Shown: in pieces, positions 58,093 to 64,000 of the stretch
Layout: each line of letters opens with the position of its first letter
Numbering within the stretch: position 1 is the stretch's first letter
Source of the DNA: Syncephalis plumigaleata
Lineage: Eukaryota; Zoopagomycota; Zoopagomycetes; Zoopagales; Piptocephalidaceae
DNA length: 64,000 nt
NCBI GenBank assembly: GCA_025201365.1
Contig: JAIXMF010000007.1
Location: forward strand, 558,001 to 622,000
Direction of reading: 5' to 3'
Translations under genes and position numbers: made by a program
The notes under the pieces: generated by a model
What the model saw: the letters and a program-made list of their open reading frames with translations, nothing else
The model's database searches: none
What the model was told of the DNA's origin: nothing

Positions 58093-58315
58093 ATGACTAC
58101 GGTACTTAAGGCAGGCGAGGTTGATCTTGGTGTAAGTATGATGTCATAGCTATCTGCTACTTGCACTAGTATTCCTGTATATTGATGACAATCGTGTCTT
58201 GTAGACCACCATCATGGCGGTAGAATTTGAAGGTGGTGTCATTGTCGCTGCTGATTCTCGTACCACGATCGGTGTTAACATTGTCAATCCATTCCAGTAC
58301 ACATGTGATCATTGA
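58093..58315 (+). pseudogene. 5' fragment of a proteasome beta-1 subunit gene (Pre3/PSMB6-like)
   Basis: Exon 1 (58093-58131) codes MTTVLKAGEVDLG and exon 2 (58205 on) codes TTIMAVEFEGGVIVAADSRT, where the first Thr is the processing-exposed catalytic residue of the caspase-like site. The match ends after about 30 residues of the mature enzyme; NIVNPFQYTCDH and a TGA follow. The conserved continuation (the YVANRV-TDK region) was not found in the next 900 bp. So this is a truncated copy or a gene cut by a rearrangement. It lies 230 bp from the right end of element E. A missed long intron is the alternative. Confidence 0.7.
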
Positions 58316-59217
58316 GATTTCTACTTGGAACTACACGAATAAACATCCGATCCAGCATCATTTTAGCCGATTCTTCACTTTACTATATTTACTTCAATAT
58401 CATGCTAATTTTAGTTCAACCTATACAAATAGAATGTTCTTCCTTTTATTCTAGACAGTTCAATGACCAAATCAAACATAAAGGTCTTTAATCTCAGCTA
58501 ACTGAGTTATAACAGCTATGAATATGCGAATTCCATTAGGAACACTGCCAATTATAGCAGTGGTATATCCATTTTTACAAAGCTCTAATTGAATGGCATG
58601 CCAACGTGCCATGTAGCATGACAGCTGTAACATTCCGCAAACAAAGCGGCACTAGTATCATGTAATATTTACAAAGGCGACGATTGACTACGCTAATACC
58701 AGCTTGCAATGCCAACGCGCAATAGACAATGCAAGCAGCCATTCTATGGTGATATGTGTCTATACACACATACGCACAATACAGTCAATCCACCGTGTTA
58801 TATTTTTATATTTATGATTCTACACGATAATGCTTGCTTCCCACGTCTTATCCTAATGCGACACTTGCTATTATTTACAGAATGACTACGATTAATGAAT
58901 GGGTAAATCGTTTGATCATTCAAGGAATGAGATTATTGAGATACTAAAAAAGTCTACATGTTATCCATTTTTATTACTCTCCATTGAATTGCCTTAACCT
59001 TGTCGTTTTCACATTGTTAACTCATCGTCTGGCGAGATCATTATAAAAAGGCCGTCGTTCATCGTCATGAAGAGAACATATCATCACACACACACACAAC
59101 CAACAACCAGCTCTCTTCTCTAGTCAACTGTCTAATAATCACTTTTGATATTATATCGCAATACTATATACACACCTGTTCAACAATCAACCAATCAACC
59201 AACTAATTAATATCACC
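58316..59217. other. spacer and promoter of the small secreted protein gene
   Basis: No gene seen from 58316 to about 59000. The last 180 bp contain a TATA box (59042) and an A/C-rich leader with CACACA and CCAACAACC repeats, typical of a strongly expressed fungal gene. Confidence 0.55.
59042..59050 (+). promoter_or_regulatory. TATA box of the small secreted protein gene
   Basis: TATAAAAAG, 168 bp upstream of the ATG at 59218. The leader between is CA-rich and free of upstream ATGs after about 59070. Confidence 0.6.
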
Positions 59218-59406
59218 ATGAAGTTCTCCACTGTCATCTTCGCTGCTGCCGCCATCCTCATTGCCGCCGCTTCCGCCGAGGCTCGTCCTGGTTTCACCAA
59301 GCCACCAACCTCTGGTACCCCATGTGCTGCCGGATCTCCTCCAACTGCTGGTCTTACCTGCCAACCAAGCGGTGATGGCACTGGCTGGTGGACCTGGCGC
59401 TACTAG
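59218..59406 (+). CDS. small secreted protein, 62 residues
   Basis: Single exon in good initiation context (CACCATGAAG). A clean signal peptide (MKFSTVIFAAAAILIAAASA) is followed by about 42 residues: EARPGFTKPPTSGTPCAAG, then a second Cys and a C-terminal WWTWRY. Two cysteines could form one disulphide. Codon use is strongly skewed to C-ending codons (GCC, ATC, ACC), unlike its neighbours, which fits very high expression. It has a TATA box and CA-rich leader upstream, and polyadenylation-like AATAAA near 59522. No family recognised; it could be a secreted peptide, a cell-wall component or an effector-type protein. The WWTW end is distinctive. Confidence 0.75.
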   Translation: MKFSTVIFAAAAILIAAASAEARPGFTKPPTSGTPCAAGSPPTAGLTCQPSGDGTGWWTWRY

Positions 59407-59756
59407 ATTTAATCTGTATTGGCAGATTGATCCCAGCAGTTTATTGAGGAGTATCTGACATGCCTCATTACTTTGACTAATCGAGTCTGGTCCTATATAC
59501 ATATACACATATACATATTGTAATAAACTGCATTGATATATTCAAACTACATATATATACTACAGTATCAAATTATCATATTGTTAAATTTCCCTATTGA
59601 AATCATTAATACATCCAACAAATGCCAATCGGTTGTCAATGAAAGGAAGTGAATCGAGGAAAATCGTAACATTATGTTAAAAACAAATCAAAATTGATAG
59701 TAATTGCTAATGAGGGAGTAATTCTTTTCTCATTCTTTCGCATTCGCTTACGCAAC

Positions 59757-60848
59757 ATGTCTACTCAAGAAGCAACCAGTCTGACGGCGCAAATACTTCG
59801 AGCTACTCGTTCTGGTCATGATAAAACGGACAAGTTGGCGCAATTACGTTCAGTGACCGCACTCAGAGATGCTCGTCTTTATCGTCAACTGCTACGAGAC
59901 TTTTGGGCTGTCTACCAGTCGTTTGAAGCAGCCTGGTCGAAAATATTGCAGGATAATAGGAGTGCTGCCGACAAGGAACATCTAGGTCGTGTGCAGGAAA
60001 TACTCACTAACGTTTGGATGCCGGAATTGGCACGAACAGCGGCATTTGAGGTTGATTTAGAGTTTTATTACAAGGATGATGCACGATCATTACTGGCATC
60101 CAATGCAACAACAAGTATATCCGATAATGATGAAAATGATGCGTCATTCGACGAGATAACCATTGCGCGACGAGCATTGGAATTAGCCGAGGAAAGTATG
60201 AGTCCGGCTGCCAAAGCGTACAAGGTATAGGTTTCATTCATTCCACTATTACTTGATCATACACTAAACTACTCATCTAGACTCATATTGCGGAAATAGC
60301 CATTACTGAGCCTATTAGATTATTGGCCTATGCGTACACCATGTAGCTAGTTTACTTGACAATACGCTTATCGTGTAATAACCATGATATTTAGGTATTC
60401 TGCCATTACAGCTGGTGGTCAAATATTACGATCTCGTCTAGTAAAGCACTTATTGTTCTTTACACCAACAGATGAATCGCAATCAAATTTACCACGTTCT
60501 GCGTTACATCCGGAGTACGCGTTGAATGGACAGCAATTGTTTGATTTCTATCCAGTTGCAAATGTACGAGAGGATGCTGTGGAGGATTGGCGGCTTGAAC
60601 GTCCTATTCAACGCAAGCGACTTCGAACCGAGCTAAAACGTCGCTTGGACGCCTTCACATTGTCGCCATCCGAGATTGACACCATTATTGATGAGGCCAA
60701 TTACATTTTCGCTAATAATGCCAAGGTGCTAAGCGAAGCGAGTGATGGCGCCGGATGGTATCTCCTGCAATGGGCACTATCATGGGGTGCAATTACTGCC
60801 GCAGTGGCTGCAACAACCGTATGGCTATTCTACATCTGGAAACGATAG
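59757..60848 (+). CDS. heme oxygenase with C-terminal membrane anchor
   Basis: Breaks heme down to biliverdin, iron and CO at the ER membrane. Three exons, 59757-60224, 60281-60342 and 60395-60848, sum to 984 nt (327 residues). Motifs: LTAQILRATRSGHDKTDKLA with the proximal His candidate, RLYRQLLRDFWAVYQSFEAAW (coded as LYRQLLRDFW...), MPELARTAAFEVDLEFYY, EPIRLLAYAYTMYSAITAGG, and QIL, the distal-helix Gly-Gly that flexes over heme. The C-terminus has helix WGAITAAVAATTVWLFYIW plus KR, a tail anchor as in mammalian HO-1. A longer-than-usual loop (DNDENDASFDE) interrupts the middle. The ATG at 59757 is in CAACATGTCT context. A degenerate fungal heme oxygenase-like protein is possible, but His and GG are present. 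Confidence 0.88.
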
Positions 60849-60891
60849 CTTATATAGTTAAGAATTCATTATTGTATATAAATCTAATATA

Positions 60892-61185
60892 CATGGTTTT
60901 TCCAACCGATTAACACTGTTAGTCTTCAAGTTTTATCTTTATTAATAAATACATTCTTAGTGCAAGGTAAATTCTAGTTATGCAGAACGTTGTTTGATGC
61001 GGCCTTAATGGCATTCACATTGTGATAATAACATGAGATCAATGCTCAACAAAGAATAAAGCATCTACTAATGAAAGCTTCTATACTCACATAATGACAG
61101 CGACAAAGATGCTAACTATTATGTAAAAATATTTATTAGGAGCAAGAGTTAAAGGCTAGCAATGCTAATCGGTTGGAAAACACTG
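60892..61185. mobile_element. 294-bp miniature inverted-repeat element (copy F)
   Basis: TA-flanked (60890-60891, 61186-61187). Left end CATGGTTTTTCCAACCGATT, right end ...TAATCGGTTGGAAAACACTG. Termini match those of element E (CAACTGA/CAACCGA variant). The interior is non-coding, with no clear match to Fanzor. It lies 43 bp after the heme oxygenase stop. Confidence 0.85.
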
Positions 61186-61414
61186 TACGTTATATTACAT
61201 ACATCATTTCATACATTACCGTTGTTTACTAAATACCATTTTGTACTATAACACTCTACAAAGAAAATTGTTTGACAGCTAATTTGTAAATTTTATTCAT
61301 CAATTTAGATCATTGTATATGCGATTGACAAAAGCTGAATGATGATAGAATAAAAATAGTTTATTTGTAGTATGATTGTTTATTACTACTACTGTTATTA
61401 TCGTTGTTGCCGAT

Positions 61415-62629
61415 TTAGTTAGACATGCTTCTAGTAAGTGGAGGACGACCTGCTGCTTGTGGTAATGCCGCGCGATTATTCACCGTCTGTGGCATGGTAA
61501 TGCTAATATAAGGCGGTGGTTTATCGTGCCTCAAATAATTAGGCGGACTTGACCCTTGATTCAGGTCACATTCGAGCTTCAAATCGTCGTATAAAGTCCT
61601 AACCTGCTCTTCATTCTTTCCACCTTCGTCATAGATTTTGGAGTGGAATAGCCCGAGTAATTCGAACATTTTCTGGTTAATTTCCTTGACCATTTCATTT
61701 GCTTGAACAGCGTTGGTTGGATTAAGCTCCCTTAAATACTTGGATGCAACCTTTGAAAGATTTGAAAAGACAACCTTTCCAGAATTAAAGCATACTATAG
61801 CAATGTACATTCATGTATTAGATATCAATAATGCTAGCTGATTAGTATTTGGTATAGCTTACCGGAATCTATGGAAGTTTGAAGGAATAGATTTTCGTTT
61901 TTCATCTCACGTATAGCTAAAAACAACAGCAATTAGCCATTACCATTCTTCTTAGTATTTATCGTAATAGCTCCTTACTGCTTATAATTTGCGAAAATGC
62001 CCATCTCTTGTATCCAAATGGAAGCGTTTCAATTGTAGACATTTCTGTCCACCAATTCTTATCGCATCTATTCTCCAATATGAAACAGTACTCGCCGCTA
62101 GTCTCGAATCTCTTATGAAGCTTAGGAAAGTTATCCTTCAATCCCCTTAATGGTGAATTATTGGGAGCATTGTATAGTCGCTGTTAAACAATATCATCAA
62201 TTAGCTTTACTAATACTGTCGATTGTTTGTTTGTTTGTTCACTTACATTGATAAGGTAGTATGGCGTGTATTGTTTACCGAATTTTCTGCACACTAGTAT
62301 AGCATCCATTGGTGGTACACCTCTGGCACTGGTATACTGTCCGTAGGCGTATACACCATCATTCTCAGGCACGTTGAATTCGTGCCGTTGCAACTTAAAT
62401 CCGTTTTTTGTAAACTCATCTTGCTTTCCATAAACTGCATTATAGAATCCTTTGAAAAGTCCACCTAAATACAGAGGAGTGTCATGCGTTAGTATCGATA
62501 TCTAGTTTGCTTTCAATATATATATATGTATATATATGTATTACCACTGCCAGCTACAATATCAACGGCTGAACCGAGTACCAAAGCGCATAGCAATGAT
62601 TTGCTAATTGCATTAAGATTAAATAGCAT
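61415..62629 (-). CDS. secreted protein of unknown function
   Basis: Five exons from the ATG at 62629: 62629-62545, 62464-62247, 62180-61979, one near 61920-61863, and about 61800-61415. All joins stay in phase. The signal peptide is SKSLLCALVLGSAVDIVAGS. Mature part: FKGFYNAVYGKQDEF, VPENDGVYAYGQYTSARGVP, ILVCRKFGKQYTPYYLIN, GEYCFILENRCDKNWWTEM, then a helical C-terminal section (LRELNPTNAVQANEMVKEIN) and a Pro-rich end with PPPYISI. About 320 residues, 3-4 cysteines. No family was recognised. Promoter elements are not obvious. Confidence 0.75.
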
Positions 62630-63302
62630 CCTTACGGTATAATTCGTCAAACAATAGAAATAATCGTAAATAGAAAATAATAGAAAGAGAACAATGGATG
62701 CATTACTCGATGGCTAATTGCTTCGCTGAGCAGTATTTATAGCTAAACTAGCAGCATGCTTCTATCGCTCGTTTTATTCGGTGGATCATGCAATGGACAT
62801 GCAAATTTTCACTATACAATTGAATAGACATGTGGCAATTTCCGTAGCTGGATGTTATGACCATTTTTGTATCGAGTACACTACAAATGAGTATCACAGA
62901 TAAAGTAGGAGTAAACACGTTTTATTTTTGCCATTTTAAGGCCACTTCCAAATAAACACATCCAGAAGATCATTTATTATCCGCCAATAACTATGACGGC
63001 AATGGATATTGTCAATAATATTGGCTGGATTAGATCAACAAATACTTAATCATCGAGCATGTCCATGTAAATCATACTATGCATAGTAGTTTATAATTAC
63101 TTCTTTATCGCTCATTCGTTGTCATTCTATAACTATTTATATAGGACTAACAATCAATGAGTATGCTAGTATTATAATTATGATTGTTATTGTTATTATA
63201 ATGATGGAATTAGATCAGCGCGATGTGGTGACAAGTGAAATACATCAGTTTCAAAAGGAAATAGTAATGATGATATACGCGTAATGCTAATATCAATCCT
63301 AT
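62630..63302. other. spacer
   Basis: AT-rich, no gene recognised. It contains the promoter of the secreted-protein gene (-) and the 3' flank of the Dpb3-like gene (-). Confidence 0.55.
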
Positions 63303-64000
63303 TCAAGATGAAATATGTTCAGAGTATGTTCGATGTCCATTCATTTGGTTCTCGAACGCGGCCATGATTGTACCCGCCGTACTACTTTGATGATCTAGTT
63401 CACGCCGTTTCTTAGCAGCCTTAACAATAGGTAACGTTTGAGGAACAATGTCTAAAATGGATACTTTAGATTAGGAAAGGCACACACATATTATAGTATA
63501 TACTATACTATAGGATAGACCAAAACAAGACAAGACATACCCGATAAAAAGTCCAAATGATCCGTATCAGCTACAACATTAGCTATAGGATGGTTATAAA
63601 TTATATTAGCAACGACCATTACGCGCTAAGGTATCTCTCACGTGTAACTACAACTTACCAACATCCTTGTACGCAATAGTTTTCCGTTTCTCGTTATGTG
63701 CGTAATTAATGGAAGATTTGGCCATACGCTGTAGAAATAGTTCCTATTAGGATAAGAGAAGGTTGCATTACAACAACGTATATATTGTATGTTTAACAAG
63801 CTAGGAAAAGCAATAGAGCCTCGTCTAATTGAGAGGACAATAGGAATAGAGGTCTACTTACTGTAGCAATTGAAATGAGGAATACTGCATCAGCACTACA
63901 GGTCACGATATCGCGATCTTCCTTGATGATACGCTTAACGCGCGCGGCAGGAAATTGAGAAGTGCCCGTGGCATTATGCGAGCCATTAGACGCGTCTAGT
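63303..64000 (-). CDS. histone-fold protein, Dpb3/POLE4/CHRAC-like (5' end outside window)
   Basis: H2A/NF-YC-type histone-fold subunit of DNA polymerase epsilon or a CHRAC-type remodeller. Exons: 64000-63862 (cut by the window edge), 63743-63659, 63582-63541 and 63451-63303. Core: FPAARVKRIIKEDRDIVTCS, ADAVFLISIAT, ELFLQRMAKSSINYAHNEKR, KTIAYKDVANVVA, DHLDFLSDIVP, QTLPIVKAAKKRREL. The last helix and -IVPQTLP- segment match Dpb3/POLE4 better than NF-YC. Phases agree at each join. The missing N-terminus should be a short tail. Which complex it serves cannot be told from this. Confidence 0.82.

Noticed and set aside
58316-59000. Remaining exons of the proteasome subunit
   Set aside because: No sequence resembling the conserved continuation of the subunit was found on the plus strand.

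Overview
The window looks like nuclear DNA of a fungus, probably an early-diverging lineage (zygomycete-grade or chytrid-grade). This is inferred from gene content and structure: many introns of about 50-160 nt with strong GTAAGT donors, AT-rich spacers, and a mix of fungal-type genes (RasGEF, Tpc1-like and Ca-binding mitochondrial carriers, Munc13/DUF810-like protein, Dpb3-like histone fold) with genes often lost in yeasts (TMEM230-like protein, CD39-type apyrases, membrane-anchored heme oxygenase, Fanzor). No rRNA, tRNA or CRISPR array was recognised.

Layout. 1-703: 3' part of an unknown gene, cut by the window edge. 2.8-8.2 kb: Ras guanine-nucleotide exchange factor (-). 11.6-13.7 kb: major facilitator transporter (-). 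15.0-16.4 and 21.7-23.1 kb: a pair of apyrase paralogues (+), separated by a complete 4.1 kb DNA element (16848-20962) that carries an apparently intact 757-residue Fanzor (eukaryotic TnpB-like RNA-guided nuclease). 23.5-28.3 kb: C2/Munc13-homology protein (-). 28.5-40.1 kb: an accessory region with two inverted, nearly identical copies of the Fanzor element's non-coding part, a whole-looking tyrosine-recombinase retrotransposon (29867-34373) and an FHA-kinase gene built of many tiny exons. 40.4-43 kb: TMEM230-like protein, thiamine-pyrophosphate-type carrier and a 228 bp miniature element. 43.1-48.4 kb: a 1684-residue low-complexity protein. 49.5-55.5 kb: ABC1/ADCK1-like kinase, EF-hand mitochondrial carrier and ZIP7-like zinc transporter. 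55.6-57.9 kb: a second Fanzor-derived element holding a Fanzor remnant and a decayed F-box-like gene. 58.1-64 kb: proteasome beta-1 fragment, tiny secreted protein, heme oxygenase, a 294 bp miniature element, an unknown secreted protein, and a Dpb3-like gene cut by the window edge.

The main novelty is one family of TA-flanked, inverted-repeat elements (ends CAGTGTTTTTCC...). It has one full Fanzor copy, one decayed Fanzor copy with a captured gene, two miniature copies and several fragments. Three of them keep the same ~95 bp next to the Fanzor 3' end, which is where a guide-RNA scaffold would be expected. No transposase was found in any copy.

Several conserved host genes (RasGEF, first apyrase, ABC1 kinase, EF-hand carrier, ZIP7) have small frame breaks inside otherwise well-conserved sequence. 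Assembly indels are the simplest explanation, so 'broken' calls on host genes need care. Exon boundaries were worked out by eye from splice signals and frame continuity. Where exon lengths were summed and gave a whole number of codons (Fanzor, transporter, 1684-residue protein, heme oxygenase) the models are firm.
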